A stretch of DNA of 24,130 nucleotides, taken from assembly GCA_910580135.1 (NCBI GenBank), contig CAJTXC010000008.1:1-24130 (forward strand), written 5' to 3'. A model generated the notes under the pieces. That model ran no database searches. It was not told the origin of the DNA and worked only from the letters and a program-made list of their open reading frames with translations. Positions 14,666-21,560 of this stretch are shown here, piece after piece. The position numbers were made by a program, and so were the translations under genes. The DNA comes from an uncultured Bacilli bacterium. GTDB taxonomy: Bacteria; Bacillota_I; Bacilli_A; RF39; UBA660. Within the stretch, counting starts at the first letter, position 1. The number at the start of each line of letters is the position of its first letter.

Positions 14666-14699
14666 AAAAAGAATCTAACAATTGAATTAGATTCTTTTT
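14666..14699 (+). terminator. Rho-independent terminator after metK
   Basis: A perfect 13-bp stem, AAAAAGAATCTAA (14666-14678) with TTAGATTCTTTTT (14687-14699), loop CAATTGAA. The A-run on the left arm could allow it to work from the minus strand as well. Confidence 0.88.
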
Positions 14700-14722
14700 A
14701 AAATGTATTACATTTTATCATA

Positions 14723-14742
14723 AATAAAGCTAGCTTTATTTA
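14723..14742. repeat. Perfect 20-base palindrome at the end of the minus-strand XRE gene
   Basis: AAATAAAG-CTAG-CTTTATTT is a perfect inverted repeat overlapping the last codons and stop of the gene on the minus strand (stop at 14736-14738). It may serve as its terminator, though the T-tract on the minus strand is interrupted (TTTATTTATG). Confidence 0.5.
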
Positions 14743-15548
14743 TATACCTTTAACCAAATTTCTTGTATCTTTTCGATTCTTTCTTTTATTTCTAATTCAT
14801 TTTCGTTATAGAAATTTATATCAGTTTTGTTATTTTTCTTACCTATATAATTACCTTTTTTATCACATGGTATGACTAACATATCATTATCATCAGTATG
14901 GTAATATACTGATACATTATTTGTATTATTATAATATATGATTATTCCAGAGTATGTATTATAATCTGAATATGATAAGATTTCTTTATATATACTTTGG
15001 TTATTAGACTTATATTTTATTTCTGGAATTACATATGTTGTTTCGTTATCTTCTAATATATAATTTGGAGACTTAGAAGGATTGTCTTTAACAAATTTTA
15101 ATCTGTTTAAATTACTTTGAACTTTAATAACTATGCTTTTTAGTTCTTCTTTTTTAGCCTCTTTTTCTTTATAATTTTTTACTACTAAAAAAGTACCAAC
15201 TAATAATAATGTTAAAACTATACAAATTATAATTTTAAGTATTTTATTTCTTTTTAAGTTTTTCTTAATTTTATTATCAGATAATTTTATTGTCTCTTTA
15301 ATAGCATCATCTGCCTGTTTTTTAGAAATATTTTCCTTTATTTTTTTTCCTAATAAAAGTTCATTTACACTTACTTCTAATATGTCACTTAAAGGTATTA
15401 ATAAAGAAATATCAGGACAACCTAAACCACGTTCCCATTTTGATACCGCTTTATCAGTAACTCCTAATTTATAAGCTATATCATTTTGGGTTAATCCTTT
15501 TTCTTTTCTTAATTTACTTATAAAATTTCCTATATTATTTTGGTCCAT
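14736..15548 (-). CDS. XRE-family transcriptional regulator with one membrane segment and an external domain
   Basis: Residues 5-62 form a clear Cro/CI-type helix-turn-helix: ISKLRKEKGLTQNDIAYKLGVTDKAVSKWERGLGCPDISLLIPLSDILEVSVNELLLG. After a Lys-rich linker there is one hydrophobic segment (about residues 105-123, KIIICIVLTLLLVGTFLVV) and then an outside domain of ~145 residues rich in Asn, Tyr and Ser that I do not recognise. This layout puts the DNA-binding domain in the cytoplasm and a possible sensor outside. ATG at 15548 follows AGGTGATG and a strong promoter. It is a single gene; the neighbouring glycosyltransferase operon is on the same strand but upstream of it. Confidence 0.85.
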   Translation of the reverse strand: MDQNNIGNFISKLRKEKGLTQNDIAYKLGVTDKAVSKWERGLGCPDISLLIPLSDILEVSVNELLLGKKIKENISKKQADDAIKETIKLSDNKIKKNLKRNKILKIIICIVLTLLLVGTFLVVKNYKEKEAKKEELKSIVIKVQSNLNRLKFVKDNPSKSPNYILEDNETTYVIPEIKYKSNNQSIYKEILSYSDYNTYSGIIIYYNNTNNVSVYYHTDDNDMLVIPCDKKGNYIGKKNNKTDINFYNENELEIKERIEKIQEIWLKVYK

Positions 15549-15567
15549 AAATACATCACCTAATAAT

Positions 15568-15596
15568 ATTATACAAGTATATTTTTATTTTAACAA
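15568..15596 (-). promoter_or_regulatory. Promoter of the XRE-family regulator
   Basis: On the minus strand: TTGTTA (15591-15596), a 17-base spacer and TATAAT (15568-15573) preceded by TTG, about 20 bases before the start codon. Confidence 0.7.
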
Positions 15597-15613
15597 TAAA
15601 CGAATAGTTTACC

Positions 15614-16546
15614 TTAATAATTTAAATGTAAATTATTAAGGTATAACTCATATAGTTGTTTATGCTTTTTAACAATTACTTGTAAAATAATGCCTGTTAC
15701 GCTAAGCAAAAGCGCAACAACAAGAGCTATGCAAGCAACTATTAGACTTGGAAATTTAGGTACCAAACCAGTTTTAAAATATTCTAAAACAACAGGTATT
15801 CCCAATATCAATGATATTATTAAGCATATAATACTTATTATGTTAAAAAAAGCAGCTGGTTTATATTCTTTAAATAAAGTTGCAATTGTTTTTAATACTT
15901 TAAATCCATCACTATAAGTGTTTAACTTAGATTCACTACCTTCAGGCCTATCTTTATAGTTAACTGGAACCTCTATTAATTTAAAATTTTTATCAATAGC
16001 ATGAATAGTCATTTCTGTTTCTATTTCAAATCCTTTAGAAAGTACTGGGAAAGATTTAACAAATTCATAGCTAAAAGTTCTATAACCTGTCATTATATCC
16101 TTTACGTTGTTATTAAATAATTTATTTATTAAGAATCTAACCATCTTATTACCTAAATTATGAAATGGTCTTTTATTTTCGGTAAAGTAAGTGCTAGATA
16201 ATCTATCTCCTATTACCATATCAGCTTTTCCTTCTAATACTAAATTACACATCTCTTTAGCATTTTCCGCTGGATACGTATCATCTCCATCAATCATTAA
16301 GTAACAATCTGCATCTATGTCTTTAAACATACTTCTTATTACATTTCCTTTTCCTTGACGATATTCATATTTTACAATAGCTCCTGCTTTTTTTGCTATT
16401 TTATCAGTACCATCAGATGAATTATTATCATAAACATAAATATCTGCTTCTGGCAAAACTTTTTTATAATCCTTTATTACTTTTTCTATTGTTTTTGATT
16501 CATTATAGCAGGGTATTAAAACTGCTATTTTTTTATTTGTTTTCAT
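15614..16546 (-). CDS. Family 2 glycosyltransferase with two C-terminal membrane segments
   Basis: The 310-residue protein has a GT-A fold of the dolichol-phosphate-mannose synthase / DPG-like type: AVLIPCYNESKTIEKVI, YVYDNNSSDGT, the acidic DGDDTYP (Asp86, 88, 89) that holds the metal and nucleotide sugar, DIMTGYRTFSYEFVKSFP, and FEIETEMTIHAIDKNFKLIEVPVNYKDRPEGSESKL. Two membrane helices follow (about 232-258 and 265-292). Such enzymes transfer a sugar from a nucleotide donor to a lipid carrier at the membrane. Its ATG overlaps the stop of the upstream membrane-protein gene by 4 bases (ATGA), so they are translationally coupled. The sugar and acceptor are unknown. Confidence 0.9.
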   Translation of the reverse strand: MKTNKKIAVLIPCYNESKTIEKVIKDYKKVLPEADIYVYDNNSSDGTDKIAKKAGAIVKYEYRQGKGNVIRSMFKDIDADCYLMIDGDDTYPAENAKEMCNLVLEGKADMVIGDRLSSTYFTENKRPFHNLGNKMVRFLINKLFNNNVKDIMTGYRTFSYEFVKSFPVLSKGFEIETEMTIHAIDKNFKLIEVPVNYKDRPEGSESKLNTYSDGFKVLKTIATLFKEYKPAAFFNIISIICLIISLILGIPVVLEYFKTGLVPKFPSLIVACIALVVALLLSVTGIILQVIVKKHKQLYELYLNNLHLNY

Positions 16547-18177
16547 TTTTTTACTTCCTTTCTTACTTCTTTTTGAAATATGCCAAACATAGTAGGCAAT
16601 GCAAATATGTTAGGCAATGCATATCTAAAATACGTGTTTACTGGTGATGCTACACATACTAATAAAACTATTAATGAAGGTATTAAGTATATTAGTTCTT
16701 TATATTTTTTCTTGTATATTAAGTAAGATAGCATAAACAAAATTATCCAAGTACTAAATCCAATGTTAACTATTAAACCTATTATTGGTATATATGGAAA
16801 TATTTTTCCAAACGAAGATAATATGTCTCTTAAAGTATTTAAGTTGTTAAAGTTATAATTAAAGCCATATTCATTTATAGTTGGATTATATTTTGTATAT
16901 ATATACCAATTTGTTTTAGCAGGATAAAAGTAACCATATGTATTATTGATAGTAGCTTCTACGTAAGTTATTGGATGTTTTTTTAATTGTTTTAGCCATG
17001 TTTTAAAATAGTTATTCAAATCATTTTTAGTACTATCTTTATTAAAATCATTTTTAACAGGATCTGCTATTTCTGGTTTATACCTATCAGCTAAATCATC
17101 ATATCCTAAAACTTTATCAATTACATTTTTCTCTTTTTTAGTAACTTCATTTTTATGTTCTTTTACGTATCTTGCGGTTTGTTGAAAAGGAATAGATAGT
17201 GTTTCTCTAATACTACCAGGAGTTATTTTAAAATAAGGTAATATTATATTGTTAAATGATAGTTGAAACGTAATTACTATTAATATTATAGTTGTGTATT
17301 TAAAAATATTTTTTCTTCCAATTAATAATAAAAAGGGAAATGATAAGATTATTATATGAAATCCATTATTTCTAAATAAAGTAATTAATATTAGTAAAAT
17401 TATTTCTTTTATTATATATTTAATGGTAAGTTTATCTTTGGTTTTAATAAATTTATAAATGCTAATTATATAAAGAATTATTAAACATCCAAATATAACA
17501 TCTTTAACAGGACTCATTGCATAAAAAGCAAATACAGGTAAGAAAGCGTATATTATTAAACAAATTAATCTATATTTAATACTTAGTTTTATTTCTTTCA
17601 TAAATTTAATTGTATAAGATAAAGTACTAGCAAGTATTGTAACTTGAATTATACTATATATAAATAATCCTACGTTGGTACTATTAAATAGACTTAATCC
17701 TATTTTTAAACTAGATCCAATAAGAAGTGTATGAACAATAGGGTGATGATTAGTTAATATAACGTTTTCATCTATCAAATTAACATAAGTAGAGTATTTA
17801 TTATCAATTCCAAAATATTGTAAGATTTGAAAACTTGGATCAGGTGACATAATACAAGGATAAAAAGCTATTATGTATATAAGCCATCCTGCAATTATTA
17901 CTATAAGGGATATTAAAAATGGGTGAGTATTAAATAATTTTATAAATTTATTTGTACTATTTTTTTTAAATGATATTTCATTATCTAATTTATTAAATAT
18001 TTTTATTATGATTAAATAACTTATTTTTGCAATTATAACAAAGCTGAGTATTGATAACATTACATGTTTATATATTAACGATAAATTATTTTTTATTATG
18101 AAACTTGTTCCTATTATAATAAACAAAGATAAAGTTATTGATAATATGTATGATATTATTATTTTTCTTTTTTTCAT
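16543..18177 (-). CDS. Polytopic membrane protein, DUF6020-like, probable glycosyltransferase partner
   Basis: The 544-residue protein has a dozen or so hydrophobic segments. The first long outside loop contains YPCIMSPDPSFQILQYFGI and, further on, LTNHHPIVHTLLIGSSLKIG, a pattern I associate with DUF6020-type proteins and distantly with GT-C lipid-linked-sugar transferases (acidic residue early in the first loop). A soluble segment lies at about residues 330-420 (QTARYVKEHKNEVTKKEKNVIDKVLGY). ATG 18177 follows AAGGAGG by 3-4 bases of spacer; the upstream TTG at 18192 would include the ribosome site in the gene. Coupling to the GT2 gene suggests both act on one surface glycan or lipid-sugar pathway. 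Function is inferred. Confidence 0.75.
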   Translation of the reverse strand: MKKRKIIISYILSITLSLFIIIGTSFIIKNNLSLIYKHVMLSILSFVIIAKISYLIIIKIFNKLDNEISFKKNSTNKFIKLFNTHPFLISLIVIIAGWLIYIIAFYPCIMSPDPSFQILQYFGIDNKYSTYVNLIDENVILTNHHPIVHTLLIGSSLKIGLSLFNSTNVGLFIYSIIQVTILASTLSYTIKFMKEIKLSIKYRLICLIIYAFLPVFAFYAMSPVKDVIFGCLIILYIISIYKFIKTKDKLTIKYIIKEIILLILITLFRNNGFHIIILSFPFLLLIGRKNIFKYTTIILIVITFQLSFNNIILPYFKITPGSIRETLSIPFQQTARYVKEHKNEVTKKEKNVIDKVLGYDDLADRYKPEIADPVKNDFNKDSTKNDLNNYFKTWLKQLKKHPITYVEATINNTYGYFYPAKTNWYIYTKYNPTINEYGFNYNFNNLNTLRDILSSFGKIFPYIPIIGLIVNIGFSTWIILFMLSYLIYKKKYKELIYLIPSLIVLLVCVASPVNTYFRYALPNIFALPTMFGIFQKEVRKEVKK

Positions 18178-18227
18178 AATTCCTCCTTGCAACTAAATTA
18201 TAAGGTCATATAAAGTTGTAAAAAAGG

Positions 18228-18269
18228 AACCGATAGTAGAATTTAGTTATTTTTACTCAACTATTGGTT
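18228..18269. repeat. Imperfect inverted repeat in the divergent intergenic region
   Basis: AACCGATAGT (18228-18237) pairs with ACTATTGGTT (18260-18269) with one G-T pair, around a 22-base loop. It lies between the divergent membrane-protein gene and the DUF1848 gene and overlaps the region just upstream of the plus-strand promoter. It could be a regulatory hairpin in the leader of the minus-strand gene or an operator. Confidence 0.4.
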
Positions 18270-18278
18270 TATTTTTGC

Positions 18279-18284
18279 TATAAT
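18279..18284 (+). promoter_or_regulatory. Extended -10 promoter for the DUF1848 gene
   Basis: TATAAT at 18279-18284 preceded by TGC, with no good -35 box. It is about 20 bases before the start ATG 18306. Confidence 0.5.
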
Positions 18285-18305
18285 TGTTTTAAGGAAGTAG
18301 ATAAC

Positions 18306-19193
18306 ATGATATTAAATGTAAGTGGTAGAACTGATATAGTAGCTTTTTATTCTAACTGGTTTATGAAAAGGTTAAATGAGGGTTATGTAATGGTGAGAAA
18401 TCCTTTTTATCCTAAAAAGGTAAGTAAAATTAATTTTAGTGATGTTGATGGAATTGTTTTTTGTACTAAAAACCCAATACCAATGTTAGATAAATTGGAT
18501 TCTATTAAAATACCATTTATATTTCATGTTACTTTAACACCTTATAAAAAAGATATAGAACCAAACGTACCACCTAAAGGTAAGGTAATAGAGGCTATTA
18601 AAACTCTTTCTAAAAAAATAGGTAAAGATAAAATATGGGTTAGATATGATCCAGTATTTATTAATGATAATTATACATTAGAGTATCATGTTAAAAACTT
18701 TGATAGAATGTGTGAATTACTTGATGGATACGTAAGTAAAATAATAATATCTTTTTTAGATATGTATCAAAATGTTAGGTATAACATGCCTTATTTAAAA
18801 CCTAAAACTTTAATGGAAGAAGATTATAAAGTTATTGGAACATCTTTTGCAGATAGCGCTAAAAGACACGGTATGACGGTTCAAACATGTGCTGAGAAAC
18901 GTAACTTAAGTGAATATGGATTTAAAGTGTCCGATTGTGTTACTAAAGAAGTTGCGCAAGTTTTAACTAATAAAACTAAATTTAAAACATGGACTGCAAG
19001 AGCAAAGAAATGTAAGTGTGTTAGTATGGTAGATATTGGAGAATATAACACATGCATGCATATGTGCCGTTATTGCTATGCTAACTATGATGAAGTTAAA
19101 GTAAAAGATAATATAAAAATACATGATCCTAATTCTCCTTTGTTAACCCAAAATATAACAAAAGAAGATGAAATAACTATAAGAAAAAATTAG
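18306..19193 (+). CDS. DUF1848 family cysteine-rich protein
   Basis: The 295-residue protein matches DUF1848: MILNVSGRTDIVAFYSNWFMKRL start, RNPFYP, GIVFCTKNPIPML, FHVTLTPYKKDIEPNVP, IWVRYDPVFIN, ending with KKCKCVSMVDIGEYNTCMHMCRYCYANY. The C-terminal cysteines (236, 238, 250, 254, 257) include a CxxxCxxC pattern (250-257) like the one that holds the [4Fe-4S] cluster in radical SAM enzymes, but at the end of the protein instead of the start. The alternating strand/helix pattern before it suits a TIM-barrel-like fold. Its reaction is unknown to me. ATG 18306 is chosen because AAGGAAG lies 8 bases upstream. gpsA follows closely on the same strand. Confidence 0.85.
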   Translation: MILNVSGRTDIVAFYSNWFMKRLNEGYVMVRNPFYPKKVSKINFSDVDGIVFCTKNPIPMLDKLDSIKIPFIFHVTLTPYKKDIEPNVPPKGKVIEAIKTLSKKIGKDKIWVRYDPVFINDNYTLEYHVKNFDRMCELLDGYVSKIIISFLDMYQNVRYNMPYLKPKTLMEEDYKVIGTSFADSAKRHGMTVQTCAEKRNLSEYGFKVSDCVTKEVAQVLTNKTKFKTWTARAKKCKCVSMVDIGEYNTCMHMCRYCYANYDEVKVKDNIKIHDPNSPLLTQNITKEDEITIRKN

Positions 19194-19218
19194 TAAAATT
19201 GAAATATGATGATATAAT
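19190..19218 (+). promoter_or_regulatory. Possible promoter of gpsA
   Basis: TATAAT at 19213-19218 with TTAGTA at 19190-19195 and a 17-base spacer; the -35 box matches the consensus poorly. gpsA may also be read from the upstream gene. Confidence 0.4.
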
Positions 19219-19237
19219 AAAAAGGGAGTTGATGATA

Positions 19238-20212
19238 ATGAATATAACAATATTAGGAGCAGGAGCTTATGCTTTAGGTCTTGCTTTAAGATTTAATAAA
19301 AATGATAATAAAATAATTATTTGGTCAGCGGTAAAAGAAGAGATAGATACTTTAACCAAAACCAAAATGAATGAAAGAGCTTTACCTAATGTTAAAATGC
19401 CAAATAATTTTGTTTATACAGAAAATATAGAAAAGGCAATAGATGGTAGTGATATAGTAGTTATTGCGGTTGCTACTAAGTTTTTATCAGGCGTTTGCGA
19501 TACTATAAAACCATATGTAAAAGATAAACATATCGTAATAGCATCTAAAGGTATAGAACAGGATACTTATTTGTTTGCAAGTAACATAGTAAAAACTAAG
19601 CTTAAAACAAAAAAACTTTGTACGATATCAGGTCCATCGTTTGCAAAAGATATGGCAAAGGATGAACTAGTTGGATTATCACTTGCAACTACCAATAATA
19701 AAACAAAAGAAGCAGTAATTAAGGCTTTATCTAGTGACACTTTAAAAATAAGAGCTACTAAAGATTTTTTAGGTGTTGAATTATGTGGAACAATGAAAAA
19801 CGTTATTGCAGTAACTTCTGGAATGTTAGATGGAATGGATGTATCAGAATCAACTAAAGCAATGTTTTTAACAGAGAGTATTAATGATACAAGAAAGTTA
19901 ATAAAAAAGCTTGGTGGTAATGAAAAAACAATTATGTCCTTCGCAGGATTTGGAGATATACTTTTAACTTGTACATCAGAGTCTTCTCGTAATTATTCTT
20001 TTGGTAAACTATTAGGTAGTGGAGCTTCAAAAAAAGAATTAGACGAGTATCTAAAAAATAATACGGTTGAAGGAGTATATACCCTAGAATCAATATATGG
20101 ACTTATTAAGAGTAAGAGAGTTAGTATGCCTTTTATAGATTTTGTATATGATGTAGTATTTGGACATAGAAAGTCTAATGAAATAATTCAATTTTTAAAA
20201 GAAAAGGAATAG
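19238..20212 (+). CDS. gpsA: NAD(P)-dependent glycerol-3-phosphate dehydrogenase GpsA
   Basis: The enzyme reduces dihydroxyacetone phosphate to sn-glycerol-3-phosphate, the backbone of phospholipids. Visible: the Rossmann loop GAGAYALGLA (residues 7-16; most relatives have GAGSWGTALA), DIVVIAVATKFLSGV, VIASKGIEQ, SGPSFAKDMAKDE, ELCGTMKNVIAV with the catalytic Lys, and GFGDILLTCTSESSRNYSFG. Length, 324 residues, is normal. ATG 19238 follows AAGGGAG by 9 bases. The replaced aromatic/Gly in the Rossmann loop is a small divergence and does not change the call. Confidence 0.95.
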   Translation: MNITILGAGAYALGLALRFNKNDNKIIIWSAVKEEIDTLTKTKMNERALPNVKMPNNFVYTENIEKAIDGSDIVVIAVATKFLSGVCDTIKPYVKDKHIVIASKGIEQDTYLFASNIVKTKLKTKKLCTISGPSFAKDMAKDELVGLSLATTNNKTKEAVIKALSSDTLKIRATKDFLGVELCGTMKNVIAVTSGMLDGMDVSESTKAMFLTESINDTRKLIKKLGGNEKTIMSFAGFGDILLTCTSESSRNYSFGKLLGSGASKKELDEYLKNNTVEGVYTLESIYGLIKSKRVSMPFIDFVYDVVFGHRKSNEIIQFLKEKE

Positions 20213-20238
20213 CAAGAAGATATACTTTCTTGCTTTTT
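20211..20238 (+). terminator. Rho-independent terminator of gpsA
   Basis: AGCAAGAA (20211-20218) pairs with TTCTTGCT (20227-20234), followed by T's to 20238. The right arm contains the TTGCTT box of the next promoter. Confidence 0.85.
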
Positions 20239-20258
20239 AAAAAGTATACTAGTATAAT
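20230..20258 (+). promoter_or_regulatory. Promoter of the tandem-HTH gene
   Basis: TTGCTT at 20230-20235, a 17-base spacer and TATAAT at 20253-20258. The -35 box is inside the gpsA terminator stem and the same hexamer and spacing are used for metK at 13686. Confidence 0.65.
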
Positions 20259-20281
20259 AAGTTGGCAAGCGGGTGATATAT

Positions 20282-21148
20282 ATGGAACTAATTAATATTT
20301 TTGATGATTTAAAAAACGATATGTCCATAGAAAATATAATAAAAAAATATAAAATTGGACTTTCAAGATTAATTAAAATTGTAAAATTTCATAATAATAC
20401 TGGTATTGATTTTGAAGAAAAAATTAGTAAGGAAATATATGATTTGAAGAAGTGTGGAAACACTTATGAAGAGATAGCAGAAATTTCTTATACAGGTGTT
20501 ACCTATATAAGAAATTATATTAAGAAATATTGTACTGAAAATAATTTAGAAGTTCCAAAATTGGAATTTAAAAGAAATAAAATAGATTTACCCTTAAAAG
20601 AAATATACGATATGAAAAAAAGCGGTGTATCAGTTGATAAAATATCAGATAAATACAATGTAAGTTGTAATACTATATATAATAGGTTAAAAGAATATTG
20701 TAATGAAAATAATTTGGATATTACTGAAATAATATATTCAAGGCGAAAAGTAAATTTACCAATGCAAGAAATATATGATATGAAAAAAGGTTTGTCTTTT
20801 GAAGAAATCTCATGGAATTATGATGTTAGTGAAACATTAATATATAAGGCATTAAATGAATATTGCACTGAAAATAATTTAGAAGTTCCAAAATTGGAAT
20901 TTAAAAGAAATAAAATAGATTTACCCTTAAAAGAAATATACGATATGAAAAAAAGCGGTGTATCAGTTGATAAAATATCAGATAAATATAATGTGAGTTA
21001 TGGTACTATATATAATAGGTTAAAAGAAATAAATATAGAAATTTTATTATATTTATTTCAAAGTATTATAGATAAAGAAAATGATAAGTCTATTAATCAT
21101 TTTATAGAAAAGGAAATAGGTTATGCTAAACAAATGAAAGATCACTAA
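20282..21148 (+). CDS. Tandem helix-turn-helix repeat protein
   Basis: The 288-residue protein is built from about five helix-turn-helix-like modules at residues ~5-37, 51-84, 107-139, 163-195 and 218-249, with a period of 55-56. The best conserved unit reads IYDMKKSGVSVDKISDKYNVS followed by TIYNRLKEYC, like the HTH of resolvases and homeodomain-like phage proteins, and the linkers share the NNLEVPKLEFKRNKIDLP element. Modules 2-3 and 4-5 are nearly identical because of a DNA-level duplication (see the repeat entry). It is likely a DNA-binding protein that contacts an extended site; no effector domain is visible, and the last ~40 residues are a helical tail. ATG 20282 follows GGGTGA. It lies directly before spoIIAA, but a terminator separates them. 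Function is not known. Confidence 0.75.
   Translation: MELINIFDDLKNDMSIENIIKKYKIGLSRLIKIVKFHNNTGIDFEEKISKEIYDLKKCGNTYEEIAEISYTGVTYIRNYIKKYCTENNLEVPKLEFKRNKIDLPLKEIYDMKKSGVSVDKISDKYNVSCNTIYNRLKEYCNENNLDITEIIYSRRKVNLPMQEIYDMKKGLSFEEISWNYDVSETLIYKALNEYCTENNLEVPKLEFKRNKIDLPLKEIYDMKKSGVSVDKISDKYNVSYGTIYNRLKEINIEILLYLFQSIIDKENDKSINHFIEKEIGYAKQMKDH
20528..20695 (+). repeat. 168-base direct repeat, copy 1 (second copy at 20861-21028)
   Basis: A 168-base block recurs exactly 333 bases (111 codons) downstream with only about six differences, five of them clustered near the 3' end. The reading frame is kept. It encodes the linker plus one HTH module of the tandem-HTH protein. Confidence 0.9.
20861..21028 (+). 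repeat. 168-base direct repeat, copy 2
   Basis: Second copy of the block at 20528-20695. The intervening module (residues about 140-192) is clearly related in protein but diverged in DNA, so the copying or conversion involved a two-module unit and is recent. Confidence 0.9.
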
Positions 21149-21166
21149 TTTAAGTGATTTTTTTTC
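21141..21166 (+). terminator. Rho-independent terminator after the tandem-HTH gene
   Basis: ATCACT (21141-21146), loop AATTTA, AGTGAT (21153-21158) and eight T. It separates the HTH gene from the sporulation operon. Confidence 0.75.
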
Positions 21167-21180
21167 TTTTTGTAAGCTTC

Positions 21181-21187
21181 TGTCGAA
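21181..21187 (+). promoter_or_regulatory. Spo0A box upstream of spoIIAA
   Basis: TGTCGAA is an exact match to the Spo0A core (context TTCTGTCGAAACA), 56 bases before the spoIIAA start. In B. subtilis the spoIIA operon is activated by Spo0A~P together with sigma-H, so the position fits. I could not identify a convincing sigma-H or sigma-A promoter in the 55 bases between it and the gene. Confidence 0.6.
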
Positions 21188-21242
21188 ACACTTTTTTTTA
21201 TTAATTAATAGTGATTAAATAGGATTACTAGGAGGAATTAAG

Positions 21243-21560
21243 TTGCTTAAAGTATTAATGGAATTTAGAAAAGGAATACTCTTTGTAAGGTTATTTGGCG
21301 TGTTAGATGATAAAACTATAGAAACTTTTAAAAATGAAGTTAAGGAGGTGATTATAAAGTCGGGGATTAGGTACGTGGTTTTAAACACTTATAATTTAGA
21401 TGGAATAACAAAAGAGGGAGTAAAGGAAATAAGAGTTTTAAAAAAGATTATGAAAAAGATGGATGGCGAGTTCTTTTTATTTAGTGGTGAAGTAAAAGAA
21501 CTTAAATCACTTTCTAATCTTGAAAACGAACTAAAAGTTTTTGAAAGGGTTGTGATATAG
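21243..21560 (+). CDS. spoIIAA: SpoIIAA-like STAS-domain protein lacking the phosphorylated serine
   Basis: The 105-residue protein has the STAS pattern of anti-anti-sigma factors: ILFVRLFGVLDDKTIETFKNEV (like the L-x-G-x-L-D-H-x-T segment), IRYVVLNTYNLDGITKEGVKEI, and a GEFFLFSGE strand. In canonical SpoIIAA the loop reads FMDSSGLG and its first Ser (Ser58) is phosphorylated by SpoIIAB. Here the aligned residues are Thr56, Lys57, Glu58, Gly59, so the phospho-acceptor serine is absent. The TTG start at 21243 is supported by AGGAGGAA 6-7 bases upstream; the next ATG (21258) is too far. It directly abuts the sigma-factor gene. The symbol is given by position and fold; its biochemical role may differ from that of B. 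subtilis SpoIIAA. Confidence 0.75.
   Translation: MLKVLMEFRKGILFVRLFGVLDDKTIETFKNEVKEVIIKSGIRYVVLNTYNLDGITKEGVKEIRVLKKIMKKMDGEFFLFSGEVKELKSLSNLENELKVFERVVI

Noticed and set aside
20528..21028. CRISPR-like or VNTR array, suggested by the long direct repeats
   Set aside because: There are only two near-identical copies, in frame within one gene, with a coding intervening module; no short repeat-spacer pattern.
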